Of a DNA stretch of 5,610 nt, positions 1 through 5,610 are shown piece by piece. The stretch comes from Sphingomonadales bacterium. Its GTDB lineage: Bacteria > Pseudomonadota > Alphaproteobacteria > Sphingomonadales > Sphingomonadaceae. The position numbers were made by a program, and so were the translations under genes. The notes beneath the pieces were generated by a model. The model was not told the origin of the DNA. It saw only the letters and a program-made list of their open reading frames with translations, and searched no databases. The DNA is taken from the NCBI GenBank assembly GCA_004292705.1, contig RDXA01000169.1:1-5610 (forward strand). The letters are read 5' to 3'. Within the stretch, counting starts at the first letter, position 1; every line of letters starts with the position of its first letter.

Positions 1-1
1 G

Positions 2-253
2 ATGGGAGCGCGGGTGCAGGGGGGGATCGCGGGGTTCTATGCCGCCGCTGTCGGGCTTTGGGGCCTCGGCTTCTGGCTCTACCGGGCTGATCCGCTGGCG
101 CTGCTGGCGCTGGTGCCGGTGGCGGGGCATCTGGCGTGGCAGGTAATGACGCTCGAAGCGGAGGATCCCGCAAACCCGCTCGCCCGGTTCCGGTCGAACC
201 GCTGGGCCGGCGCACTGATGGCGGCGGCGTGTTTCGTCGTGGGGAACGCCTGA
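2..253 (+). CDS. ubiA: C-terminal part of a UbiA-type 4-hydroxybenzoate polyprenyltransferase (5' end outside window)
   Basis: Eighty-three residues are visible, and the frame is open to the left edge, so the first ATG seen is probably an internal codon. The fragment carries two hydrophobic segments (about residues 5-27 and 31-49), then a polar loop with the sequence HLAWQV (43-48), an acidic patch, DPANPLARFRSNR (55-67), and a last hydrophobic stretch (about 68-81). The HLAWQV plus DP...FRSNR pattern is what I recall from the C-terminal end of alphaproteobacterial UbiA. UbiA is an integral inner-membrane enzyme that attaches the polyprenyl chain to 4-hydroxybenzoate in ubiquinone synthesis. 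The catalytic aspartate-rich motifs would lie upstream and cannot be checked, so another UbiA-superfamily prenyltransferase is possible. The stop TGA overlaps the ATG of the next gene, suggesting co-transcription and translational coupling. Confidence 0.8.
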   Translation: MGARVQGGIAGFYAAAVGLWGLGFWLYRADPLALLALVPVAGHLAWQVMTLEAEDPANPLARFRSNRWAGALMAAACFVVGNA

Positions 254-894
254 TGTGCAACCTCTACCGCATGACGAAGCCCGCCAGCGAGGTCGCGGCA
301 TGGTTCGATGCCGTGGAGCAGTCAGGGGGCGCGAACTAGGTCTATCCCGGCTATCCCGGTCTGGTGGTGGCCGAGGGCGCAGTGCGGACCATGGTATGGG
401 GCTTCCCTCTGGTGCTCAAGGGGGCAAAGGGCCAACCCTTGAAGCCCAAGCCGGTCAATAACGCCCGGACCGACAAGCTCACGTCTTTCTTCTGGCGTCA
501 CGCCTTCGAGACGCGCCGCTGCCTGATCCCGCTCACCGCTTGGGCCGAGGCGCAAGGGGCCAAGGGACGGATGACGCGCACGTGGCTGAGCCTGTCCGAT
601 GCGCCTCTGTTTGCCGTGGCGGGGGTGTGGCGCCCATCGGAGGAGTGGGGCGATTGCTATTCCATGGTCATGACGGACAGCGACGGCACCGCTGCGGCGG
701 CGGTGCATGAGCGGATGCCGGTGCTGCTCGCCCCGCAGGATCATGCCCGCTGGACTCACGGCTCGCCCGACGAGGCGTTTGGCCTGTGCCGGGGGTGGGA
801 GGGGCCACTGGTGATCGACCGCACCGATCACCCTTGGGCCAAAAGCGCGGCCCATCCGCCCCCTTCTAGCCAACCGGGTCTGTTTCAGGCGTAG
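253..894 (+). pseudogene. SOS response-associated peptidase (SRAP/YedK/HMCES family), interrupted by in-frame TAG
   Basis: The frame would encode 213 codons with one amber codon at position 29 (bases 337-339). SRAP proteins bind abasic sites in single-stranded DNA and form a protective thiazolidine crosslink through Cys2 after removal of Met1. All family landmarks are present in this one frame: MCNLY with C2, VYPGYPG (30-36), MVWGFP (47-52), PVNNART with N70, LTAWAE with E99, and HERMPVLL with H152. The length also fits the family. The stop falls between Cys2 and the rest of the domain. The 28-residue product has the nucleophile but no fold, and restart at GTG 364, GTG 367 or ATG 391 would give a domain without the nucleophile. 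The start overlaps the ubiA stop as TGATG. The 3' end overlaps the convergent VOC gene by 10 bp. Everything after the stop reads without further lesions, so the damage looks recent. A sequencing error, amber suppression or readthrough cannot be excluded. Confidence 0.8.
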
Positions 895-1256
895 CTCACC
901 ATCTCGAACTCGATCCCGTCCCAGTCGAAGAAGTAGAACCGCCTTCCGGGCGCGTAATCGGCGTGGTTGAAGGGTTCGAGCCCTGCCGCCTTCACGACCG
1001 CTTCGGCGGCGTCCAGGTCATCGACCACCAGTCCGACGTGGTTGAGCGGCACCCCCTTGGCAAAGGGCTGGGACAAGGGTCCCCGGGTGTAAACCGCGAT
1101 GTAATCCGCCTCGCCCCCTACATGGATCGTCTCGCCGCCGAGCTGCGATGGCCCGCTCCAGCGGATGTGCCAGCCCATCAGGCGTTCCAGCAGGGCGGCG
1201 CTCCGTTCGATATCGCTGACGGTGATGTTGATATGTTCGAGATGGCCCGTGGGCAT
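885..1256 (-). CDS. VOC family protein (glyoxalase/bleomycin-resistance fold), probable SoxR target
   Basis: This is a 123-residue protein of usual single-subunit VOC length with two beta-alpha-beta-beta-beta modules. Module one begins LEHINITVSDIERSAALLERLMGW (6-29) and module two begins NHVGLVVDDLDAAEAVVKAAG (72-92); it ends DWDGIEFEMVSYA (111-123). Candidate metal ligands sit where the family puts them: H8, H73 and E118, with E42 or H45 as a possible further ligand. The family includes glyoxalase I, fosfomycin and bleomycin resistance proteins and ring-cleaving dioxygenases. The substrate cannot be read from sequence. The protein is probably a soluble cytoplasmic dimer. The start is supported by AAGGA eight bases upstream. 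The gene is divergent from soxR across a soxbox-containing gap, so a role in oxidant or electrophile detoxification is a reasonable inference. Its tail overlaps the convergent SRAP frame by 10 bp. Confidence 0.9.
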   Translation of the reverse strand: MPTGHLEHINITVSDIERSAALLERLMGWHIRWSGPSQLGGETIHVGGEADYIAVYTRGPLSQPFAKGVPLNHVGLVVDDLDAAEAVVKAAGLEPFNHADYAPGRRFYFFDWDGIEFEMVSYA

Positions 1257-1264
1257 GGGAGAAG

Positions 1265-1269
1265 TCCTT
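1265..1269 (-). promoter_or_regulatory. Ribosome binding site of the VOC gene
   Basis: On the minus strand AAGGA stands eight bases before the ATG at 1256, a standard Shine-Dalgarno match and spacing. It supports that start over an upstream extension. Confidence 0.7.
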
Positions 1270-1322
1270 TCGCAGGTTGAAGACCCGCGCCCCGAAAGGG
1301 ATGCGAATCACTGAACTTGCCC

Positions 1323-1353
1323 AAGGTGCAATCTCAACCTAACTTGAGGTCAA
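1323..1353 (-). promoter_or_regulatory. MerR-type promoter with 19-bp spacer, directed at the VOC gene
   Basis: Read on the minus strand, TTGACC (1348-1353) is a five-of-six match to the sigma-70 -35 box. At a 19-bp spacing lies CACCTT (1323-1328), a poor -10 box with only two matches. An over-long 19-bp spacer with the operator between the two hexamers is the hallmark of promoters activated by MerR-family proteins, which untwist the spacer. A weak -10 is compatible with dependence on an activator. The inferred transcript would start near 1316 and have a leader of about 60 bases. No equally good promoter for soxR itself is visible on the other strand. A weak candidate there is TTGCCC (1317-1322) with TAACTT (1340-1345), which would overlap the operator and allow self-repression. 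Confidence 0.55.
1332..1349. promoter_or_regulatory. soxbox: SoxR operator
   Basis: The plus strand reads TCTCAACCTAACTTGAGG. It matches the classical soxbox CCTCAAGTTAACTTGAGG at 15 of 18 positions, with a perfect right half (AACTTGAGG) and three changes in the left half. The site lies 29 bp before the soxR start and inside the 19-bp-spacer promoter facing the VOC gene. That is the position expected for direct activation of the VOC gene by oxidised SoxR. Confidence 0.85.
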
Positions 1354-1378
1354 GCTTTATTGGGAGCCCCCTTGCGCC

Positions 1379-1828
1379 ATGTCCCGCCTCCGCCCTTCCG
1401 ACCTGCTCACCATCGGCGAGATCGCCCGCCGCACCGGGCTGTCGGTCTCGGCAATCCGCTTCTACGAGGAGCATCGCTTGATCGAGCCAGTGCGCACGAG
1501 CGGCAATCAGCGCCGCTTCCTGCGTTCGGACATCCGCCGTCTCAGTTTCATCCTGATCGCCCAGCGTCTGGGGCTTTCACTCGGTGAGATCGCGGCGGAG
1601 CTTGCCAATCTGCCCCATGGCCGCACCCCGACCGCGCATGACTGGACCGCGATCAGCCGCGCGATCCGCACGCGGCTCGACGAACGCATTGCCGAACTCA
1701 CCCGCACCCGCGACCGGCTCGACGGGTGCATCGGCTGCGGATGCCTGAGCCTTGAACATTGCGCGATCTGGAACCCGCAGGACCATCTGGCCAGCGAGGG
1801 TCCGGGTCCGCGCAAGCTGATCGGCTGA
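1379..1828 (+). CDS. soxR: SoxR, redox-sensing [2Fe-2S] transcriptional activator (MerR family)
   Basis: This is a 149-residue protein, close to the length of E. coli SoxR. The N-terminal winged helix-turn-helix reads LTIGEIARRTGLSVSAIRFYEE (10-31) and is followed by the wing segment RTSGNQRRFLRSD (39-51). A long helix for dimerisation spans about 85-115. The C-terminal CIGCGCLSLEHC (117-128) supplies the four cluster ligands C117, C120, C122 and C128 in the diagnostic CX2CXCX5C spacing, followed by the usual tail WNPQDHLASEGPG. SoxR is cytoplasmic and activates its promoters when its cluster is oxidised or modified by redox-cycling compounds or nitric oxide. No soxS neighbour is seen, as in most non-enteric bacteria where SoxR regulates its targets directly. 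The ATG is preceded by GGGAG at a rather long 12-base spacing; the alignment with known SoxR supports this start. The soxbox upstream suggests control of the divergent VOC gene and possibly of soxR itself. Confidence 0.96.
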   Translation: MSRLRPSDLLTIGEIARRTGLSVSAIRFYEEHRLIEPVRTSGNQRRFLRSDIRRLSFILIAQRLGLSLGEIAAELANLPHGRTPTAHDWTAISRAIRTRLDERIAELTRTRDRLDGCIGCGCLSLEHCAIWNPQDHLASEGPGPRKLIG

Positions 1829-1862
1829 CGTCCCTGACCCACCGGCCCGGCGGCCAACCACC

Positions 1863-1887
1863 ATCGACGAACGCCGTTCGGGTCGAT
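1863..1887 (+). other. Stem-loop between soxR and the ABC unit
   Basis: ATCGACGAAC pairs with GTTC and GTCGAT around a three-base loop (GCC), giving ten base pairs with a two-base bulge (GG at 1880-1881). It starts 34 bases after the soxR stop. No T run follows, so it is not a canonical intrinsic terminator. It may end or stabilise the soxR transcript, or be a protein-binding palindrome. Confidence 0.4.
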
Positions 1888-1921
1888 CAATGGCCCGCCG
1901 CGCTCCACCAAACCGGCTTCC

Positions 1922-1950
1922 TTGCCGCGCACATCCTGCTACTCTGCAAT
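1922..1950 (+). promoter_or_regulatory. Possible promoter of the ABC ATPase / permease-peptidase unit
   Basis: TTGCCG (1922-1927) and TGCAAT (1945-1950) are each four-of-six matches to the sigma-70 hexamers, with an ideal 17-bp spacer. They end 24 bases before the ATPase start. The stretch contains no soxbox-like sequence. Matches of this quality occur by chance, so this is only a candidate. Confidence 0.3.
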
Positions 1951-1963
1951 CGGGCCAAAAATC

Positions 1964-1969
1964 AGGGGA
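1964..1969 (+). promoter_or_regulatory. Ribosome binding site of the ABC ATPase gene
   Basis: AGGGGA lies five bases before the ATG at 1975. It fixes that start over the in-frame upstream codons, which lie inside soxR and would add a tail that does not resemble ABC ATPases. Confidence 0.6.
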
Positions 1970-1974
1970 CTATC

Positions 1975-2865
1975 ATGCTCGAACTCAGCGGCGTCAGCCA
2001 TGTTTATCCCAATGGCACTCACGCGCTCGATAATGTGACGCTGTCGATCCCCAAAGGGATGTTCGGACTGCTGGGGCCGAACGGCGCGGGCAAATCGACC
2101 CTGATGCGCACCATCGCCACCTTGCAGGCCCCGACGCAGGGCAGCATCCGCTTCGGCGATATCGACGTGCTGGCGGAGCCTGACCGCCTGCGCCGCACCT
2201 TGGGCTACCTGCCGCAGGATTTTGGCGTTTACCCGCGCGTTTCGGCCTACCAGATGCTCGATCACATGGCGGTACTGAAGGGCGTGACTGCCTCGGGCGA
2301 ACGCAAGGCGATGGTCGAACACCTGCTCAACCAGACCAATCTGTGGGCGGTGCGCGGCAAGGCGATTGCCGGCTTTTCGGGCGGTATGCGCCAGCGATTC
2401 GGCATTGCCCAGGCGCTGATCGGCGATCCGCAACTGATCATCGTCGACGAGCCGACGGCGGGCCTTGATCCGGAAGAGCGCAACCGCTTCCTCAACCTGC
2501 TGGCCGGGATTGGCGAAAACGTCGTGGTGATTCTCTCCACCCACATTGTCGATGATGTTGCTGACCTGTGTCCGCGCATGGCGGTGCTGGCGGGCGGCAA
2601 GCTGCGGCTGGAGGGGGCGCCGCACGACCTGATCCGCTCCACGCAGGGACGGGTGTGGCAGCGCACCATTCCCCACACCGCGCTGCCCGACATGCAGGCG
2701 GCTCACGAGGTCATCTCGCACCGATTCTTTGCCGGCGAGATCGTGGTGCATGTGCTGGCCGACAGTCAGCCCGACGGCTTCATGCCGGTCGCAGGCGGGC
2801 TGGAGGATGTCTATTTCGCCACCTTGGCCGAAACTCGCCGCGCTCCAGCCGCGCAAGCCGCGTAA
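1975..2865 (+). CDS. ABC transporter ATP-binding protein, partner of the permease/M1 peptidase fusion
   Basis: This is a 296-residue ABC ATPase with every expected motif: Walker A GPNGAGKST (34-42), Q-loop glutamine Q81 in YLPQDFG, signature FSGGM (134-138), Walker B LIIVDEP (154-160) with catalytic E159, D-loop AGLD (162-165) and switch histidine H190 in STHIVDD. It resembles the CcmA/DrrA-like ATPases that serve ABC-2-type permeases. The last 70 or so residues after the nucleotide-binding fold form an accessory C-terminal region with no motif I recognise. The protein should act as a homodimer on the cytoplasmic face of the inner membrane. The next gene starts 12 bp downstream and encodes a permease with two halves, which fits one permease polypeptide per ATPase dimer. 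The frame is open further upstream into soxR, but the ATG at 1975 with its AGGGGA site and immediate homology is preferred. Substrate and direction of transport are unknown. Confidence 0.93.
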   Translation: MLELSGVSHVYPNGTHALDNVTLSIPKGMFGLLGPNGAGKSTLMRTIATLQAPTQGSIRFGDIDVLAEPDRLRRTLGYLPQDFGVYPRVSAYQMLDHMAVLKGVTASGERKAMVEHLLNQTNLWAVRGKAIAGFSGGMRQRFGIAQALIGDPQLIIVDEPTAGLDPEERNRFLNLLAGIGENVVVILSTHIVDDVADLCPRMAVLAGGKLRLEGAPHDLIRSTQGRVWQRTIPHTALPDMQAAHEVISHRFFAGEIVVHVLADSQPDGFMPVAGGLEDVYFATLAETRRAPAAQAA

Positions 2866-2870
2866 GGGGG
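2864..2870 (+). promoter_or_regulatory. Ribosome binding site of the permease/peptidase gene
   Basis: AAGGGGG overlaps the ATPase stop codon TAA and ends seven bases before the ATG at 2878. It indicates coupled translation of the pair. Confidence 0.6.
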
Positions 2871-2877
2871 CCGCGCC

Positions 2878-5610
2878 ATGCTGACCGCCCGCCTCGCGGC
2901 GTTTGAAATCCGCTACCAGCTCAGGAACCCGGTGTTCTGGGTGTCCGTCGCGATCTTTTTCCTGATCGGCTTCGGCCTGTCTGCCAGCGACAATGTCAGT
3001 TTCGGCACGCCGGGATCGGTGCACGAGAATTCGCCCTATGCTGTCACCTTCGCGCTCGGGCTGCTGGCGCTGTTCTATCTGTTCGTCATCACGTCCTTCG
3101 TCGCCAATGCGGTGGTGCGCGATGATGTGACAGGGTTCGGCCCGATGATCCGCGCGACCCCGGTGGGCCGGTCCAGCTTTCTGGCCGGACGCTTCATCGG
3201 TGGGTTGGCCATTGCGATCCTCGGCTACATGGCTGTGCCATTGGGGATTGCGCTGGGTGCGGCGATGCCCTGGGTCGATCCCGAGACAGTCGGGCCGGGC
3301 GGCTTTGCCACCTATGCCTGGCCATTCCTGGTGATCGCGGTTCCCAATCTCATCCTGTCATCGGCCGTTCTCTTCAGTCTCGCCACAGTCACCCGATCGA
3401 TGCTGGCGAGCTATATTGGCGTGCTGGTGCTGGTGATGGGATACCTGACGGTCAACATCATCCTGTCGGCCGAGCCATCGTGGCAGGATGCCGTGGCGCG
3501 ATACGAACCGCTCGGGATCGGGGCGATTGGCGAGGTTTCGCGCTATTGGACGGCGGCGGAAATGAACAGCCGCATGATTCCGCTGGACGGCAACCTGCTC
3601 ATCAACCGGGTGCTGGCGCTGGGCTGGGCCGCGCTATTCCTTGCTGTGGCATGGCTCCGGTTCAGCATGACCGAGCGCGCACCCTCGCGGTTGCGGCTGC
3701 GGCGGCTGGCGAAACAGGCGGCGCGCGCGGCCAAGGCCGAGGCGATGGCTCCGCAGGCCCTCTCCGGCCCGGTCACCCGCAATTTCGGCGCAGACCATGT
3801 GCTTGCCAGCTTCTGGACCCGTCTCAAGGCCGAAGTGCTGCTGGTGCTGAAGAGCCCCGGCCTGATCGTGCTGCTGTTGATTGCGCTCGCCTTTACCGCG
3901 CTCAACCTTGTCTTCTCGCAGACCATATTCGGCACCCCGTCCTATCCGCTTACCGCCAATGTCATCGCCACGGTGATCGGCAGCATGAGTCTGTTCACGC
4001 TGATTGTCGCGGTGTTCTACGGCGGCGAACTGGTGTGGCGCGAGCGCGATGTGAAGATCGCCGAGATCATCGATGCGACCCCAGTGCCCGCCTGGGCGAT
4101 GTTCGTACCCAAGATCCTGGCGATCTTCACAGTGCTGCTGGCCATGGCGCTTGCGGGTATGGTGGCGGGCGTGATCTACCAGCTCGCACTGGGTGCCCCG
4201 AGCATTGACGTGGGGCTCTACCTGTCGGCCTTTGTCCTGCCACAAAGCATCGATCTGGTGTTGATCGCGGTGCTGGCGGTGTTCTTTCAGGTGATCAGCC
4301 CCAACAAGTATATCGGTTGGGGGCTGGTGCTGGTGTGGTTCGTCAGCCGCATCTTCCTGACGAACCTTGGCTATACCAACATGCTCTACCTGTTCGGTGG
4401 CGGGCCGGGAGAGCCGTTGAGCGACATGAACGGCACGGGCGGGTTCTGGGTCGGCGGGCTGATTGCCCGGGCCTATTGGGGCTGCTTCGGCGTGCTGCTG
4501 CTGGTGTTTGCGCACTGGGCCTGGCCGCGCGGGACAGTGGTGGCGGTGATGCCGCGCCTCAAGGGGCTGGGCCAACGTATCAGTCTTGCCTCGGCCGGGA
4601 TCGCGCTGGCGGCGACGGCGGGAATGGTGGGGACGGGCCTTGTCATCCACAACAATATCAAGGTGCTCAACCGCTACGAAACCGCCGACGAAAGCGAGGC
4701 GCGGCTGGCCGAATACGAGCGCAAATACCTGCAATATGCCAAGCTCCCGCGTCCGGTGGTGACCGATGTGGAGTTCGACGTGGCGATCGACCCCGCTGCG
4801 CGCCGGATGGACGTGACCGGCCACTACATCTTGCGCAACGACAGCGGCGTCCCGATCACCGAGCTGCATGTGCGGCAAGGTGACGAGGGCACCGAATACG
4901 CGCGGCTCGACATCGCGGGCGCAACGCTAGCAAGCCATGACACGCGCCATTTCCACCGCGTCTATCGCTTTGATACCCCACTGGCGCCGGGTGCAACGAC
5001 ACGGCTCGATTTCACGTCGCAGATCTGGCGGCGCGGCTTTGCCAACCGGGCGGCGGCGACGGATATCGTCGATAACGGCACGTTCGTGAACAATTCCGCC
5101 TTCGCGCCGATCATCGGCATCGACCAACGCGGGCTGCTGACCGATCGCACCGTCCGCCGCCGTCAGGGCTTGCCTGCCGAGCTGCGCATGGCGAAGCTGG
5201 AGGATACCGCCGCGCAAGCGGAGAATTACATCCGCGCCGATTGGGTCAATGCGCGCATCACCATCAGCACCGCCGCCGATCAGGTGCCGATTGCACCGGG
5301 CAACAAGGTCTCGGACGAGGTCAGGAATGGCCGCCGTATCGCGGTGTTCCAGAGCCCGGCACCGATCCTCAACTTCTTCTCGGTGCAATCGGCCCGCTAT
5401 GCCGTGGCGGAGGATCGCGCGGGCGCTGTGCAGCTCAGTGTCTATCATGATCCCCGGCACGCCTGGAACGTGGGCGGAATGCTGAAAGCGATGAAGACCT
5501 CGCTCGGCTATTACGAGCGCAATTTCGGACCATATCAGTTCGGGTATGCCCGGATCATCGAATTCCCGGGCTACGCGAGTTTTGCGCAGGCCTTTGCCGG
5601 CACCATGCCC
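2878..5610 (+). CDS. ABC-2-type permease fused to M1-family aminopeptidase (3' end outside window)
   Basis: The frame is open for 911 codons to the right edge without a stop. Residues 19-260 hold about six membrane segments (near 19-37, 54-79, 104-129, 146-171, 176-197 and 243-260). A basic linker (262-301, rich in R and K) follows, then about six more (328-347, 362-381, 410-436, 456-472, 478-494, 530-548), a second basic loop (550-568) and a thirteenth segment (569-590). By the positive-inside rule, the rest lies outside the cytoplasm. From about 625 the sequence turns into a beta-rich region like the N-terminal domain of M1 metallopeptidases. It then reaches YYERNFGPYQFGYARI and EFPGY (895-899), the place of the substrate-binding strand before the zinc site. 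The HEXXH zinc motif should lie just beyond the window, so catalytic competence cannot be judged. Proteins annotated as ABC permease/M1 aminopeptidase are, as I recall, about 1,200 residues, leaving roughly 300 unseen. The protein pairs with the ATPase 12 bp upstream. Confidence 0.88.
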   Translation, partial: MLTARLAAFEIRYQLRNPVFWVSVAIFFLIGFGLSASDNVSFGTPGSVHENSPYAVTFALGLLALFYLFVITSFVANAVVRDDVTGFGPMIRATPVGRSSFLAGRFIGGLAIAILGYMAVPLGIALGAAMPWVDPETVGPGGFATYAWPFLVIAVPNLILSSAVLFSLATVTRSMLASYIGVLVLVMGYLTVNIILSAEPSWQDAVARYEPLGIGAIGEVSRYWTAAEMNSRMIPLDGNLLINRVLALGWAALFLAVAWLRFSMTERAPSRLRLRRLAKQAARAAKAEAMAPQALSGPVTRNFGADHVLASFWTRLKAEVLLVLKSPGLIVLLLIALAFTALNLVFSQTIFGTPSYPLTANVIATVIGSMSLFTLIVAVFYGGELVWRERDVKIAEIIDATPVPAWAMFVPKILAIFTVLLAMALAGMVAGVIYQLALGAPSIDVGLYLSAFVLPQSIDLVLIAVLAVFFQVISPNKYIGWGLVLVWFVSRIFLTNLGYTNMLYLFGGGPGEPLSDMNGTGGFWVGGLIARAYWGCFGVLLLVFAHWAWPRGTVVAVMPRLKGLGQRISLASAGIALAATAGMVGTGLVIHNNIKVLNRYETADESEARLAEYERKYLQYAKLPRPVVTDVEFDVAIDPAARRMDVTGHYILRNDSGVPITELHVRQGDEGTEYARLDIAGATLASHDTRHFHRVYRFDTPLAPGATTRLDFTSQIWRRGFANRAAATDIVDNGTFVNNSAFAPIIGIDQRGLLTDRTVRRRQGLPAELRMAKLEDTAAQAENYIRADWVNARITISTAADQVPIAPGNKVSDEVRNGRRIAVFQSPAPILNFFSVQSARYAVAEDRAGAVQLSVYHDPRHAWNVGGMLKAMKTSLGYYERNFGPYQFGYARIIEFPGYASFAQAFAGTMP

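Noticed and set aside
322..873. Minus-strand open frame of 183 codons antisense to the SRAP frame
   Set aside because: It has low-complexity Arg/His/Pro-rich composition, and the opposite strand holds all SRAP motifs.
364..894. SRAP domain as an intact shorter gene starting at GTG 364
   Set aside because: It would lack Cys2, the family's nucleophile, and the VYPGYPG segment. No ribosome site precedes it, so pseudogene is the better call.
1288..1305. Small hairpin (CGC CCC, GAAA loop, GGG, GCG with a two-base bulge) in the VOC leader
   Set aside because: It has only six pairs with a bulge, which is common by chance at this base composition. There is no link to a known riboswitch or attenuator.
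1759..1974. Upstream in-frame extension of the ABC ATPase starting inside soxR
   Set aside because: The extra 72 residues overlap soxR and do not resemble an ABC N-terminus. A good ribosome site precedes the ATG at 1975.
1829..1974. A second soxbox controlling the ABC unit
   Set aside because: No sequence resembling CCTCAAG or its partner half is present in the gap, so SoxR control of the ABC unit is not supported.
1939..3024. Minus-strand open frame of 361 codons antisense to the ABC ATPase
   Set aside because: It lies opposite a gene with all ABC motifs, shows no domain of its own, and spans two genes and an intergenic gap.
3480..4208. Plus-strand 242-codon frame inside the permease region
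   Set aside because: It is an out-of-frame shadow rich in Arg, Gly and Ala. The frame from 2878 encodes continuous membrane segments through the same bases.
3634..4878. Minus-strand open frame of 414 codons antisense to the permease/peptidase gene
   Set aside because: It is rich in His, Gln, Arg and Asp with no recognisable domain, as expected for the reverse complement of a GC-rich gene. The plus-strand frame has clear membrane segments and an M1 region.

Overview
This high-GC window has tightly packed genes with long spurious antisense frames. It looks like an alphaproteobacterium, most likely a sphingomonad or Erythrobacter-type organism. That placement rests on base composition and the general look of the UbiA, SoxR and permease/peptidase proteins; no database search was possible.

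Layout. (1) At the left edge is the C-terminal end of a membrane prenyltransferase, very probably UbiA of ubiquinone synthesis. (2) Overlapping its stop codon (TGATG) is a SOS-response-associated peptidase (SRAP/YedK/HMCES family) frame interrupted by an in-frame TAG at codon 29, so it is annotated as a probable pseudogene. (3) Convergent to it, with a 10-bp tail overlap, is a minus-strand VOC-fold (glyoxalase-like) protein. (4) Divergent from the VOC gene is soxR, encoding a MerR-family [2Fe-2S] redox sensor with an intact cysteine cluster. The 122-bp gap between them holds a near-consensus soxbox inside a MerR-type promoter (TTGACC, 19-bp spacer) pointing at the VOC gene. (5) After a 146-bp gap with one clear hairpin and a possible promoter comes a two-gene plus-strand unit. 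It encodes an ABC ATPase and, 12 bp later, a very large protein joining a duplicated ABC-2-type permease (about 12 membrane segments) to a further membrane anchor and an extracytoplasmic M1-type aminopeptidase region. That gene runs off the right edge before the expected zinc site.

How the genes work together. soxR and the VOC gene form a likely redox-responsive divergent pair in which SoxR acts directly on its neighbour, with no soxS visible. The ATPase and the permease-peptidase fusion should form one membrane complex in which transport and peptide hydrolysis are physically coupled; its substrate is unknown. I see no soxbox in front of the ABC unit, so it is probably regulated separately. 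No RNA genes, CRISPR arrays, insertion sequences or attachment sites were seen. No gene-free stretch exceeds 150 bases.
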